DNA of 64,000 bases from Roseibium algicola (lineage in GTDB: Bacteria > Pseudomonadota > Alphaproteobacteria > Rhizobiales > Stappiaceae). A model generated the notes under the pieces. It did not search any database and was not told where the DNA came from. It saw only the letters and a list, made by a program, of their open reading frames with translations. A program made the position numbers and the translations under genes. The DNA is taken from positions 2,294,001-2,358,000 of the forward strand of contig NZ_CP019630.1 in assembly GCF_001999245.1 (NCBI RefSeq), in the 5' to 3' direction. Shown here one piece after another: positions 26,430-35,019 of this stretch (positions are counted from its first letter, which is position 1; each line of letters begins with the position of its first letter).

Positions 26430-28505
26430 GTGACCGAATTTCTTGATCCTGTTCTGACCTTCATCGCGGAAAACCCGTCCCTGGCAGGTCTGATCTGTTT
26501 TCTGGCCGCGATGGGCGAAGCGCTGTTCCTGATCGGCCTTTTCGTGCCGACGACGGTGGTGCTGGTGGGCGCCGGAACGCTTGTCGGGCTCGGCAAGCTG
26601 GATCCCGTGCCGCTGTTCATCTGGACGACCCTGGGAGCGACCGCAGGCGATGCGATCTCCTACTGGATCGGCTACACCTTCAAGGACAAGATCAAGACCA
26701 TGTGGCCGCTGAACAAATATGCGGACATTGTGGAAAGCGGTGAGAATTTCTTCAAGAAACACGGCGGCAAGAGCGTCTTTATCGGCCGCTTCGTGCCTGG
26801 TGTAAAATCGGTGGTTCCAGGCATCGCCGGCATGGCCGGCATGAATTTCACCCGATTTTCGGTGGTCAACGTCACCTCCGCCTTCGCCTGGACGATCGTG
26901 CATATTGCCCCCGGTATCATTGCAGGTTCCGCACTTGATGCCATCGGCCAGATCAGCGGACGGCTGGCCCTGGTGCTCGGCGCTCTCCTGGTCATCGTCT
27001 TCCTGGCGGTGATGCTCGGCCGCTGGCTTATCCTGATTGTCCTGCCGCTGTTTCCCAACACCCATGCGGCCATCGTCAAACGCTTCGCCAAGCGTCAGGA
27101 TCGGGTATCCCAATGGATTGCGCGCAATTTCGACCCCGCGCATCCACGCTCGGCAGGCATGCTGGCCTCCGCGCTGATCCTGCTGATTTCCTTGCCGGCC
27201 TTCTTCTGGATCGTCGGAGAAATCGCCCCCGGCGAACCGATGGTGCGGGCCGACCTTGCCATCCTGAACCTGTTCGACAGCCTGCGCACGCCAGTCGGCG
27301 ACCGGATCATGGTGTTCGTGACATCGCTCGGCGACGGGATCGTCGTTACCGCCGTTACCGTTGCGGTTGCCGCCTATCTGTTCCTGAGGAAAGCCTGGCG
27401 ACGCGGCATCGGCTTCGTCATCGCGATGGCCGGCACCGCCATGTTCGTGCCCCTGTTCAAGCTGATGCTGCATCGCTCGCGGCCGATCGAACTTTATGCG
27501 GGTGCCGACGCCTACAGTTTCCCCAGTGGCCATGCGACGCTGAACGCGGTGCTCTACGGCATTTGCGCCGTGTTGATCGCCCACGATCTCAGCCGTTGGG
27601 CCAAGGCCAGCATTTTCACCATCACCGCGACACTGGTCATTACCATCGGCTTTTCGCGTGTCTACCTTGGCGCCCACTGGATGTCGGACGTCCTGGCCGG
27701 ACTGTTGTTCGGCATTGGCATGGTTTCCGCCTTCGCCTTCGTGTTCGGCCCGATCCACAACGAGAAGATCGGCCGGACGACACTTGCCGTCATTGTCGTT
27801 GCTACACTCGGCATCTTCGGCACCTGGCACCTTTCAGGTACCTATGACAAGGCACTACAGATCTATGAGCCGCGTACCAACACCGAAGCGCTGACAGCAA
27901 CGGGCTGGCTTGCAGGCGGTTGGCGGGCATTGCCTGCTGAGCGGATCGAACTGAATGGTGATACCGAGGAACCGCTGGTGATCCAGTACACCGGGTCCCT
28001 GGACCGCTTTGCCCAGGCTGCAGAAGCCGATGGCTGGCAGAAACCACCAAAATGGTCCCTCTCGAGTGCAGGCGGGTTCGTGGAAGGCAAGACACCGCCG
28101 GATTCCCTGCCGATCCTGCCTCGAAGCCAGAACGGTCGCCAACCGTCTCTCGTTCTCATCCGCAAGGATCCTTCCGCCGACGCAGACAAAAGCGGACGCT
28201 GGGTGCTGCGGCTCTGGCCGAGCCGCTATGCCATCCTGCAAGCGGGCAGCCTGCATCCGCTTTACCTCGGCAGCGTGGTACATGAGGATATCCTGCGCCC
28301 GATGGGCGAGTTCTCCGGTCCAAAAACGGATATCGAAACTCCGGACCCGACCGACAACCCAGCCCATCTGTTGCCTGGCGCGATAACGCGAAAGCGAGCG
28401 GACGGGACGGAAGTCGTGCTCGGCTTCAGCTATGGCCCGGTGCCTCCGGCTGCGTCCGGGGTTCCCGCAAAAGATACGCCCGTGGCTGCACCGCAGGCTC
28501 AGTAA
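26430..28505 (+). CDS. DedA - PAP2 phosphatase - LssY-like fusion membrane protein
   Basis: 691-residue integral membrane protein starting at GTG 26430. Residues 1-195 are DedA/SNARE-associated (FLIGLFVPTTVVLVGAG, GRFVPGVKSVVPGIAGM). About 210-470 is a PAP2 lipid phosphatase with the three active-site motifs KLMLHRSRP (about 343), SFPSGHAT (about 363) and SRVYLGAHWMSDV (about 409). The remaining 220 residues resemble the C-terminal domain of LssY, including WRALPAERIELNG and PLYLGSV. A lipid flip/dephosphorylation function, such as undecaprenyl-PP or lipid A head-group processing, is inference. All PAP2 catalytic residues are present. Confidence 0.88.
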   Translation: MTEFLDPVLTFIAENPSLAGLICFLAAMGEALFLIGLFVPTTVVLVGAGTLVGLGKLDPVPLFIWTTLGATAGDAISYWIGYTFKDKIKTMWPLNKYADIVESGENFFKKHGGKSVFIGRFVPGVKSVVPGIAGMAGMNFTRFSVVNVTSAFAWTIVHIAPGIIAGSALDAIGQISGRLALVLGALLVIVFLAVMLGRWLILIVLPLFPNTHAAIVKRFAKRQDRVSQWIARNFDPAHPRSAGMLASALILLISLPAFFWIVGEIAPGEPMVRADLAILNLFDSLRTPVGDRIMVFVTSLGDGIVVTAVTVAVAAYLFLRKAWRRGIGFVIAMAGTAMFVPLFKLMLHRSRPIELYAGADAYSFPSGHATLNAVLYGICAVLIAHDLSRWAKASIFTITATLVITIGFSRVYLGAHWMSDVLAGLLFGIGMVSAFAFVFGPIHNEKIGRTTLAVIVVATLGIFGTWHLSGTYDKALQIYEPRTNTEALTATGWLAGGWRALPAERIELNGDTEEPLVIQYTGSLDRFAQAAEADGWQKPPKWSLSSAGGFVEGKTPPDSLPILPRSQNGRQPSLVLIRKDPSADADKSGRWVLRLWPSRYAILQAGSLHPLYLGSVVHEDILRPMGEFSGPKTDIETPDPTDNPAHLLPGAITRKRADGTEVVLGFSYGPVPPAASGVPAKDTPVAAPQAQ

Positions 28506-28778
28506 TCTCGCCATCGCAGCAGTTCGGGTCTGGTGCCTGCAACACGTTCCGGACCAGCCCCTTGCGCTGGTTTAGAGACGGTTGATCTGTTGAGCCTCTA
28601 CACAACGCGGTCCCAAAAATGTCCTAATGGGCCGCCATTCTCTTGTGAGACATATTCGGATCAAGGCTTCGCTTCACGCCAAAAGATGCCGTTATTCCAG
28701 CGGGTTAGGCACCAATGGCCGAGTTTGTTTTTCGCGTGTCCGCTCCCCGGCCCCGGAAGCGCGATCGAAAATTACCCC
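28506..28778. other. Gene-free stretch upstream of the sulfide operon
   Basis: No convincing gene. A short open frame reading into 28838 lacks a ribosome site and runs across the promoter. No RNA or repeat was recognised; the regulatory part begins near 28779. Confidence 0.5.
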
Positions 28779-28807
28779 TTGATACTTTTTTCGTATATTC
28801 ATATATT
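28779..28807 (+). promoter_or_regulatory. Predicted sigma-70 promoter of the sulfide operon
   Basis: TTGATA (28779-28784) and TATATT (28802-28807) with a 17-base spacer, giving a good housekeeping promoter 28 bases before the first start codon. The -10 sits in the spacer of a perfect inverted repeat, so repressor binding would block it. Confidence 0.65.
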
Positions 28808-28815
28808 TGAATATA
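28794..28815. promoter_or_regulatory. Candidate BigR/SqrR-type operator
   Basis: TATATTCA (28794-28801) and TGAATATA (28808-28815) form a perfect 8-base inverted repeat around the -10 hexamer. BigR and SqrR, ArsR-family persulfide sensors, are known to bind AT-rich palindromes over the -10 of sulfide-detoxification promoters. The genes downstream are of that type. Identity as a BigR box is inference. Confidence 0.6.
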
Positions 28816-28834
28816 TCGTAATCAAGGGCACATC

Positions 28835-29263
28835 ATGACTGACTTTACACCCCTTATGAGTTTCCTGGGTGGAACGCTGATCGGCGTTGCCACGGTTGCC
28901 CTGATGGCCGTGCTCGGGCGCATTGCCGGCATCAACGGCATTGCCAGCGGCTTTCTGACCACGCAGTTCAACCAGGACTGGGCCTGGCGCGCCGCCTTTC
29001 TGGCCGGCATGGTCGCCAGCCCGCTGATCATGCTTGGCGTAACCGGGCAGCTGCCGGAAATCACCGTGCCGTCTTCCCCGCTGATGCTGGTGATCGGCGG
29101 TTTTCTGACCGGTATCGGTACGACCTATGGCTCCGGCTGCACGAGCGGCCATGGTGTCTGCGGCATCTCGCGCCTGTCGGCACGGTCCATCGTGGCAACC
29201 GTCACGTTCATGGCAACCGCGGGTGTGACCGTCTACCTGACCCGCCACGTCTTTGGAGGATAA
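28835..29263 (+). CDS. YeeE/YedE family membrane protein, first half-size subunit
   Basis: 142-residue membrane protein with about four hydrophobic segments. [24 protein letters not shown] carries the conserved Cys-containing motif of the YeeE/YedE sulfur transport family, which moves thiosulfate or other sulfur species. Full-length members are about twice this size; here the function is split over two genes, the common arrangement in bigR-type operons. It is the first gene of the sulfide operon, with AAGGG upstream of the ATG. The next gene begins 4 bases after its stop. Confidence 0.88.
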   Translation: MTDFTPLMSFLGGTLIGVATVALMAVLGRIAGINGIASGFLTTQFNQDWAWRAAFLAGMVASPLIMLGVTGQLPEITVPSSPLMLVIGGFLTGIGTTYGSGCTSGHGVCGISRLSARSIVATVTFMATAGVTVYLTRHVFGG

Positions 29264-29267
29264 CGGC

Positions 29268-29702
29268 ATGAAACTTCTTTCCGCTTTTGCCATTGGCCTC
29301 CTCTTCGGCTGCGGCATCCTGATCTCGGGCATGGGCGACCCTGCCAAGGTCCTGAACTTCTTTGATGTGGCCGGCACCTGGGACCCGAGCCTTGCCTTCG
29401 TGATGGGCGGTGCGCTGCTTGTCACGGCCATCGGCTATCGTCTGGTCTTCCGGATGAACACGCCGCTGCTGGCACAGGGCTTCAACCTGCCTTCGAGAAC
29501 CGATCTCGACGCCAAACTGATCGGCGGCTCCGCGGTTTTCGGCATCGGCTGGGGCCTGAGCGGTTTCTGTCCGGGTGGTCTCGTTCCGGTGCTGGGTCTG
29601 GGCATGGAGCCTCTGCTGACCGCCGGTGCTATCGTTGCCGGCATCTTGACCGCAAGATGGATGATCGCCCTCGGCCATCGCCAGCAACCCGCAAAAGCCT
29701 GA
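29268..29702 (+). CDS. YeeE/YedE family membrane protein, second half-size subunit
   Basis: 144-residue partner of the preceding gene, from ATG 29268 with GGAGG in the end of the previous gene. IGLLFGCGILISGMGDPAKVLNFF and GWGLSGFCPGGLVPVLG are the two motifs of the second half of a YeeE/YedE protein, the latter with the conserved Cys. Together the two proteins probably form one sulfur-compound channel in the inner membrane. The pair is followed by the persulfide dioxygenase-like gene. Confidence 0.88.
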   Translation: MKLLSAFAIGLLFGCGILISGMGDPAKVLNFFDVAGTWDPSLAFVMGGALLVTAIGYRLVFRMNTPLLAQGFNLPSRTDLDAKLIGGSAVFGIGWGLSGFCPGGLVPVLGLGMEPLLTAGAIVAGILTARWMIALGHRQQPAKA

Positions 29703-29738
29703 TCCGGCTCGGCCGGCAAAAACAAACGGGAGATTGTT

Positions 29739-30632
29739 ATGAGCAACTCAAACTATCCGGTCGACATGGGTGTCAAACCTGACGTCACACCCTTTTTCGA
29801 TCCGGCCACCAACACGATCAGCTACGTGGTCAAGGACCCGGCTTCCAACGCCTGCGCCGTTGTCGACAGCGTGATGGACATCGACTACGCCGCCGGCCGC
29901 ATCACCTATGACCATGCCGATCAGATCATCGCCTATATCCGCGAGAAGGATCTCAAGCTGGAATGGCTGATCGAGACACATGTTCATGCCGATCACCTGT
30001 CGGCAGCGCCGTATATCCAGCAGAAACTGGGTGGCAAGCTGGGCATCGGCGACAAGATCACCGTCGTCCAGGAAACCTTCGGCAAGGTTTTCAACGAAGG
30101 CACGGAGTTCCAGCGCGACGGCAGCCAGTTCGACCGCCTGTTCCGTGATGGGGACGTCTATCAGATCGGCGAGCTGACCGCCTTTGCCATGTATACGCCC
30201 GGCCACACTCCGGCGTGCATGGTGCATGTGATGGGCGATGCCGCCTTTGTCGGCGATACGCTGTTCATGCCCGACGGTGGCTCGGCGCGTGCCGATTTCC
30301 CGGGCGGTGATGCGGCAACGCTTTACGACAGCATCCAGAAGGTGCTGGCCCTGCCGGACGACATGCGCCTGTTCATGTGCCACGACTATGGGCCGAACGG
30401 CCGCGACATCCAGTGGGAGACCACGGTGGGTGCCGAGAAGGAACACAACATTCACGTCGGTGGCGGCAAGACGAAAGAAGAATTCGTCAAGTTCCGCACG
30501 GAACGTGATGCCCAGCTCGACATGCCGAAGCTGATCATCCCCTCGCTGCAGGTAAACATGCGCGCCGGCAAGCTGCCGCCCGCGGATGAAAGCGGCAAGA
30601 CCTTCCTGAAAGTGCCGGTCAACGGCCTCTGA
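29739..30632 (+). CDS. MBL-fold persulfide dioxygenase-like protein (Blh/ETHE1 type)
   Basis: 297-residue cytosolic metallo-hydrolase fold protein. The metal-binding THVHADHLSA (H-x-H-x-D-H) is near residue 80, then TPGHTPACMVHVMGDAAFVGDTLF and the distal His in FMCHDYGP. The C-terminal IIPSLQVNMRAGKLPP is typical of the Blh branch, which in Agrobacterium and Xylella is part of the BigR regulon. Expected reaction: oxidation of glutathione persulfide to sulfite with O2. It follows the YeeE pair by 36 bases and precedes the SQR fusion, which would produce its substrate. Confidence 0.9.
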   Translation: MSNSNYPVDMGVKPDVTPFFDPATNTISYVVKDPASNACAVVDSVMDIDYAAGRITYDHADQIIAYIREKDLKLEWLIETHVHADHLSAAPYIQQKLGGKLGIGDKITVVQETFGKVFNEGTEFQRDGSQFDRLFRDGDVYQIGELTAFAMYTPGHTPACMVHVMGDAAFVGDTLFMPDGGSARADFPGGDAATLYDSIQKVLALPDDMRLFMCHDYGPNGRDIQWETTVGAEKEHNIHVGGGKTKEEFVKFRTERDAQLDMPKLIIPSLQVNMRAGKLPPADESGKTFLKVPVNGL

Positions 30633-30681
30633 TCGAGGCCAATGAACGGCCCCTCTAGCAGAAACGAAGCAGGCGGCTGAT

Positions 30682-30701
30682 CCCCGCGTATTCACGCGGG
30701 G
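30682..30701 (+). other. Intercistronic hairpin in the sulfide operon
   Basis: Perfect stem CCCCGCGT / ACGCGGGG with loop ATTC, flanked by a second, near-perfect pair (GCAGGCG and CGTCTGC). There is no T-tract, so it is more likely a transcript-processing or stability element between the dioxygenase and SQR genes than a terminator. Confidence 0.55.
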
Positions 30702-30759
30702 AGGGCGTCTGCAGAAAATCGGTCGAGACTTCATCGCCGGGAGGAGGCGGACAGGACCC

Positions 30760-32430
30760 ATGAAAGCAATCAATTCCCAGATATCGGTAGCTCCCCAGGT
30801 AAAACCCGAGGACATGGCCGACTTTGCACAACAGGGCTTTCGCTCGGTGATCTGCAATCGCCCCGACGGGGAAGGTGCCGACCAGCCCTCGTTCGAGGAA
30901 ATCGAAGCGGCTGCCGGCAAGCTCGGTATGGAAGCGCGGTATCTGCCCATCGTTGCCGGCAAGGTGGGCGATACGGATGCCGAAGAGTTCGGGCGGCTGA
31001 TGGAAAGCCTGCCGAAACCGATCCTGGCCTATTGCCGGACCGGTACGCGCTCGGCAACGCTCTGGTCGTTGTCCCAGGCCGAAAAGCTGCCGCTCTCCGA
31101 CATCCTCTCCAAAACCAAGGCCGCCGGCTACGACATGGCTGGCGTGGTGCGGCGCATCGCCAACGGCGGCCGCACACCGACCGAAACTGCCGAGGATGCG
31201 CGTTTCGACGTCGTCATCGTGGGCGGTGGCGCGGCCGGCATCTCGGTGGCTTCCAGTCTGCTTTCCCGCAAGTCGGACCTGGAAATCGCCATCATCGATC
31301 CGGCGGACGTTCACTACTACCAGCCCGGCTGGACGATGGTCGGCGGCGGCATCTTCGAGGCCTCGGACACCGCCAAGACCATGGGCTCCCTCATTCCGAA
31401 GGGCGTTCACTGGATCAAGTCGGCAGTCGCCGCCTTCGAACCAAAGGACAATGCCGTCGTTCTGGACGGCTGCCGTGTGGTCAAATACGGACGGCTGGTG
31501 GTCTGCCCGGGCCTGAAGCTCGACTGGCACAAGGTCGAAGGCCTTGTCGACACGCTCGGCAAGAACGGCGTGACGTCCAACTATCGATACGACATGGCTC
31601 CCTACACCTGGCACCTGGTGCAGACCATGAAGGCTGGACGGGCGCTGTTCACCCAGCCGCCCATGCCGATCAAATGCGCCGGTGCGCCGCAAAAGGCCAT
31701 GTATCTTTCGGCAGACCACTGGCTGAAGTCCGGCACTCTGGACAAGATCGACATCCAGTTCATGAATGCCGGCGGTGTGCTGTTCGGCGTGAAGGACTAT
31801 GTGCCTGCGCTGATGGACTACGTGAAGCGATACGATGCCGGCCTGAACTTCTTCCACAATCTGGTTGCAGTCGACGGGCCTGGCAAAAAGGCCGTCTTCG
31901 AGGTGAAGGAACCGGAAAAGGATCCACGCCAGGTGGAAGTCGAGTTCGACATGATGCATGTGACGCCGCCGCAGACGGCGCCCGATTTCATCCGAGTCTC
32001 GCCGCTGGCGGATGCCGCCGGCTGGGTCGATGTCGACCAGTCCACGCTGCGCCACAAGACCTTCGACAACATCTGGTCGCTCGGCGATGTGATGAATGCA
32101 CCGAATGCCAAGACGGCCGCGGCTGCGCGCAAACAGGCACCGGTGGTCGCGGAGAACATCGTTTCCGATATCGCAGGGCACAGCGCGACGGCCCAATATG
32201 ACGGCTACGGCTCCTGCCCGCTCACCGTTGAACGTGGCAAGATCGTCCTGGCCGAGTTCGGCTACGGTGGAACGCTGTTGCCGAGCTTCCCGCGTTGGCT
32301 GGTGGACGGGACCAAGCCAACGCGCACCGCATGGCTCCTGAAGGAGCGTATCCTACCTCCCATTTACTGGCGTGCCATGTTGCGCGGCAAGGAATGGCTG
32401 GCCAAGCCGGAAAAAGTATCGGCAGCATAA
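30760..32430 (+). CDS. DUF442 phosphatase-like domain fused to sulfide:quinone oxidoreductase (type II)
   Basis: 556-residue two-domain protein. Residues 1-115 form a DUF442/BLH-type phosphatase-like domain with the P-loop CRTGTRS at 92-98. From about 147 a FAD enzyme begins (FDVVIVGGGAAGISVASSLL) with HYYQPGWTMVGGG and the two redox cysteines of type II SQR: Cys306 (IKCAGAPQKAMY) and Cys486 (YGSCPLTVERG). SLGDVMNAPNAKTAAAARKQ closes the FAD site. It would oxidise H2S to persulfide and pass electrons to quinone. The same fusion is known in bigR operons. The role of the phosphatase-like domain is unknown. Confidence 0.9.
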   Translation: MKAINSQISVAPQVKPEDMADFAQQGFRSVICNRPDGEGADQPSFEEIEAAAGKLGMEARYLPIVAGKVGDTDAEEFGRLMESLPKPILAYCRTGTRSATLWSLSQAEKLPLSDILSKTKAAGYDMAGVVRRIANGGRTPTETAEDARFDVVIVGGGAAGISVASSLLSRKSDLEIAIIDPADVHYYQPGWTMVGGGIFEASDTAKTMGSLIPKGVHWIKSAVAAFEPKDNAVVLDGCRVVKYGRLVVCPGLKLDWHKVEGLVDTLGKNGVTSNYRYDMAPYTWHLVQTMKAGRALFTQPPMPIKCAGAPQKAMYLSADHWLKSGTLDKIDIQFMNAGGVLFGVKDYVPALMDYVKRYDAGLNFFHNLVAVDGPGKKAVFEVKEPEKDPRQVEVEFDMMHVTPPQTAPDFIRVSPLADAAGWVDVDQSTLRHKTFDNIWSLGDVMNAPNAKTAAAARKQAPVVAENIVSDIAGHSATAQYDGYGSCPLTVERGKIVLAEFGYGGTLLPSFPRWLVDGTKPTRTAWLLKERILPPIYWRAMLRGKEWLAKPEKVSAA

Positions 32431-32465
32431 CAAGCCCGGGAAACGGGCCCATCGAACCAACCTGC

Positions 32466-32496
32466 AACTCGAGCCGGTTTCCCGGCTCGAGTTTTT
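32466..32496 (+). terminator. Rho-independent terminator between sqr and sulP
   Basis: Perfect 12-base stem AACTCGAGCCGG / CCGGCTCGAGTT with a 4-base loop TTTC, followed by TTTT within GTTTTTACC. It lies 36 bases after the SQR stop and 27 before the SulP start, so SulP is probably expressed by read-through or from its own promoter. Confidence 0.8.
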
Positions 32497-32522
32497 ACCA
32501 GCCCCGACAAAGGCCAAGAAAA

Positions 32523-34307
32523 ATGATCCGCCTAAAGCGCTATCTGCCCATTCTCGACTGGGGCAAAAGCTATGACAGGGAAACGGCGACAAACGATCTC
32601 GTTGCGGCGGTGATCGTGACGATCATGCTGATCCCGCAGTCTCTTGCTTACGCGCTTCTGGCTGGTCTGCCGCCCGAAGTCGGCCTTTATGCATCCATCC
32701 TGCCGCTTGTCGCCTACGCCCTGTTCGGCACCAGCCGAGCGCTGGCCGTCGGGCCGGTTGCCGTGGTCTCGCTGATGACGGCTTCCGCCGTTGGCGAACT
32801 GGCCAGGCAGGGCACCCCGGAATATCTGGGTGCCGCCATCATTCTCGCTTTCCTGTCGGGCCTGATGCTGATCGCCATGGGCCTGTTCCGGCTCGGGTTC
32901 CTGGCGAACCTCCTGAGCCATCCGGTGATTTCCGGCTTCATCACCGCGTCGGGCCTGCTGATTGCGTCCAGCCAGCTCAAGCACATCCTCGGCGTCAAGG
33001 CGAACGGGCATACGCTTTACGACATCCTCGGCTCCATCCTGCAGCACCTTGGCGAGATCAACTGGATCACCTTCGCAATCGGCGTATCGGCCACGGCTTT
33101 CCTCTTCTGGGTGCGCAAAGGCCTGAAGAAGCTGCTGCTTGGTATGGGAATGAAACCGTTTTTTGCCGATATCCTGACCAAGGCCGGGCCGGTGGCAGCC
33201 GTCGCGGTGACCACGATCCTGTCCGCCGTCTTTCAACTCGGCGAGAAAGGCGTGCGTGTTGTCGGGGACATTCCCTCCGGCCTGCCGGTGCCGCATCTGC
33301 CAGCCTTCGACAGCGAGTTGTGGCTGGCGCTTGCCGGTCCCGCGCTGCTGATTTCGGTCATCGGGTTTGTGGAATCCGTCTCCGTTGCGCAGACGCTGGC
33401 AGCCAAGAAGCGTCAGCGGATCGAGCCGGATCAGGAGCTGATCGGCCTCGGCGCCTCCAACATTGCCTCCGCCATTTCCGGTGGCTATCCGGTCACCGGC
33501 GGGTTCGCCCGCTCGGTCGTCAATTTCGATGCCGGGGCAGCGACCCCGGCGGCTGGTGCCTTCACCGCCGTCGGCATTGCGCTGGCCACCTTGTTCCTGA
33601 CCCCGCTGCTGACGCATCTGCCACAGGCAACTCTGGCCGCCACCATCATCGTTGCCGTGCTGTCGCTCGTCGATCTCGGCGCGATCAAGCGGACCTTCGC
33701 CTATTCTAAGAGCGATTTCGCGGCCATGGCCGCGACGATCCTGATCACCCTGTTCTTCGGTGTCGAGCCGGGCGTGGTGACCGGCGTTGCCCTGTCGATC
33801 GCGCTTTATCTCTACCGCAGCAGCCGGCCACATATGGCGATTGTCGGCGTCGTGCCGGGAACCGAGCACTTCCGCAATGTTGACCGGCACGCCGTGGTGA
33901 CGGGGGACCGGGTGCTGACGCTACGGGTCGATGAAAGCCTGTTCTTTGCCAATTCGCGGTTTCTGGAAGACCGGATCTATGCACTGGTGGCCGAAAAGCC
34001 CGATATCGAACACGTGGTGCTGATGTGCCCGGCCGTGAACGAGATCGACGCCAGTGCCCTGGAGAGCCTTGAGGAAATCAACCACCGTCTGTCGGATTCC
34101 GGTGTTTCCTTCCACCTTTCGGAGGTGAAGGGACCGGTGATGGACCGACTGAAGCGGACCGATTTCCTGAAGCATTTGAGCGGGCAGGTGTTCCTCAGCC
34201 AGTATGACGCCCTGTGCACGCTCGACCCGCTGACGGCGCATATCTCGGAAAGCCGCACGCCGAAGAAGACCGCGAAATCGAACCTGTGGAGCGGGCCGGA
34301 GATCTGA
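32523..34307 (+). CDS. SulP family inorganic anion transporter with STAS domain
   Basis: 594 residues from ATG 32523, with AGGCCAAGAAAA upstream. The N-terminal 440 residues are hydrophobic with the SulP signature IMLIPQSLAYALLAGLPPEVGLYASILP and SGGYPVTGGFARSVVNFDAG. A cytoplasmic STAS domain follows from about residue 460 (VDESLFFANSRFLEDRI, NEIDASALESLEEINHRL). It moves sulfate or another oxyanion (or bicarbonate). Placement after the sulfide-oxidation genes suggests export of sulfite/sulfate made by the pathway or uptake of sulfate, though a strong terminator stands between them. Confidence 0.9.
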   Translation: MIRLKRYLPILDWGKSYDRETATNDLVAAVIVTIMLIPQSLAYALLAGLPPEVGLYASILPLVAYALFGTSRALAVGPVAVVSLMTASAVGELARQGTPEYLGAAIILAFLSGLMLIAMGLFRLGFLANLLSHPVISGFITASGLLIASSQLKHILGVKANGHTLYDILGSILQHLGEINWITFAIGVSATAFLFWVRKGLKKLLLGMGMKPFFADILTKAGPVAAVAVTTILSAVFQLGEKGVRVVGDIPSGLPVPHLPAFDSELWLALAGPALLISVIGFVESVSVAQTLAAKKRQRIEPDQELIGLGASNIASAISGGYPVTGGFARSVVNFDAGAATPAAGAFTAVGIALATLFLTPLLTHLPQATLAATIIVAVLSLVDLGAIKRTFAYSKSDFAAMAATILITLFFGVEPGVVTGVALSIALYLYRSSRPHMAIVGVVPGTEHFRNVDRHAVVTGDRVLTLRVDESLFFANSRFLEDRIYALVAEKPDIEHVVLMCPAVNEIDASALESLEEINHRLSDSGVSFHLSEVKGPVMDRLKRTDFLKHLSGQVFLSQYDALCTLDPLTAHISESRTPKKTAKSNLWSGPEI

Positions 34308-34376
34308 TCCGGCTCTGGCTATTTTGCTGTGAGAGGGTCGAACTGGTTGTTACCGCATTTCTGTCTGATCCACCGC

Positions 34377-34390
34377 TCCTCAGGATGAGG
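34377..34390. repeat. Solo arm of the CCTCATCCTGAGGA repeat
   Basis: TCCTCAGGATGAGG is identical to the right outer arm of the palindromic element at 24609-24720. No inner arms or partner arm are visible here, so this is a remnant or truncated copy in the gap between sulP and the secreted protein gene. Confidence 0.6.
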
Positions 34391-34454
34391 CATTTTTACT
34401 GTCAGGCGCTTGAGGCGAGAGCTGCTCGACCCCAAACCAACCAGCAAAAGGGCG

Positions 34455-34937
34455 TCAGTTGCTGTTTGACGACTGGAGGATCGGCACGATCTTCTCGCAG
34501 AAGCGGAAATGGACCGGCGGCTTTTCGCCTTCCTGAACCATGAGCCCTTCGGTGCCACGGGGCTGAACGGTGACCAGTTCGATCGCCTCGCCGCCATCCG
34601 TCAGCAGGCAATTGATGGCCGCACGCTGGGTCATCTTGCCGCTCTTTTCAGCCCCATAGACCTGACAGATGCGCCCCGGGGTTTCCAGAAGGCCGCGGTA
34701 GATGGCCAGCGTCGAGCCGGGTGCGCTTCGGTCGATCCGCGGAGCCGGACAATCCTGCAGTTCCCGCACCCATATGCCTTGCGCGAAATCCGCAAAACGC
34801 AGATCCAGTGCCCGCCCTTGCAGAAGGGGTGCGGATTTCGGCACCTGGAACATCAGGTCTCCCTTGCCTGCAAGCGCAGGCCCGCACGCAAACGCCAGTG
34901 CAACGCCCAACAAGGCATTTCGTGTGAAACCGTTCAA
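34455..34937 (-). CDS. Secreted hypothetical protein
   Basis: 160-residue protein with a clear Sec signal peptide (NALLGVALAFACGPALA, cleavage near residue 23). No catalytic motif or known family is recognised. Four cysteines in the mature part (about residues 63, 90, 110 and 147) could form disulfides in the periplasm. The start is TTG at 34937, preceded by GGGAGGGGGTAGCGG, a strong ribosome site. It is a single gene between sulP and mmcB on the opposite strand. Confidence 0.75.
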   Translation of the reverse strand: MNGFTRNALLGVALAFACGPALAGKGDLMFQVPKSAPLLQGRALDLRFADFAQGIWVRELQDCPAPRIDRSAPGSTLAIYRGLLETPGRICQVYGAEKSGKMTQRAAINCLLTDGGEAIELVTVQPRGTEGLMVQEGEKPPVHFRFCEKIVPILQSSNSN

Positions 34938-35019
34938 CCGCTACCCCCTCCCGGAGTGACAAGATCCAACCGGATTATCCGATGCGCCGAAACATCGCGC
35001 AAGTTGGCAGGAAAGGTCA

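Noticed and set aside
26400..27830. 476-codon minus-strand frame opposite the DedA-PAP2 gene
   Set aside because: Its Gly/Asp/Gln/His-rich product mirrors hydrophobic codons on the other strand, a usual artefact for membrane protein genes.
28533..28838. 101-codon plus-strand frame before the sulfide operon
   Set aside because: It reads through the predicted promoter and operator and lacks a ribosome site and protein features.
30655..33890. Two long minus-strand frames opposite the SQR fusion and SulP genes
   Set aside because: Antisense to genes with complete motifs; composition is typical of reverse-complement membrane protein and flavoprotein codons.
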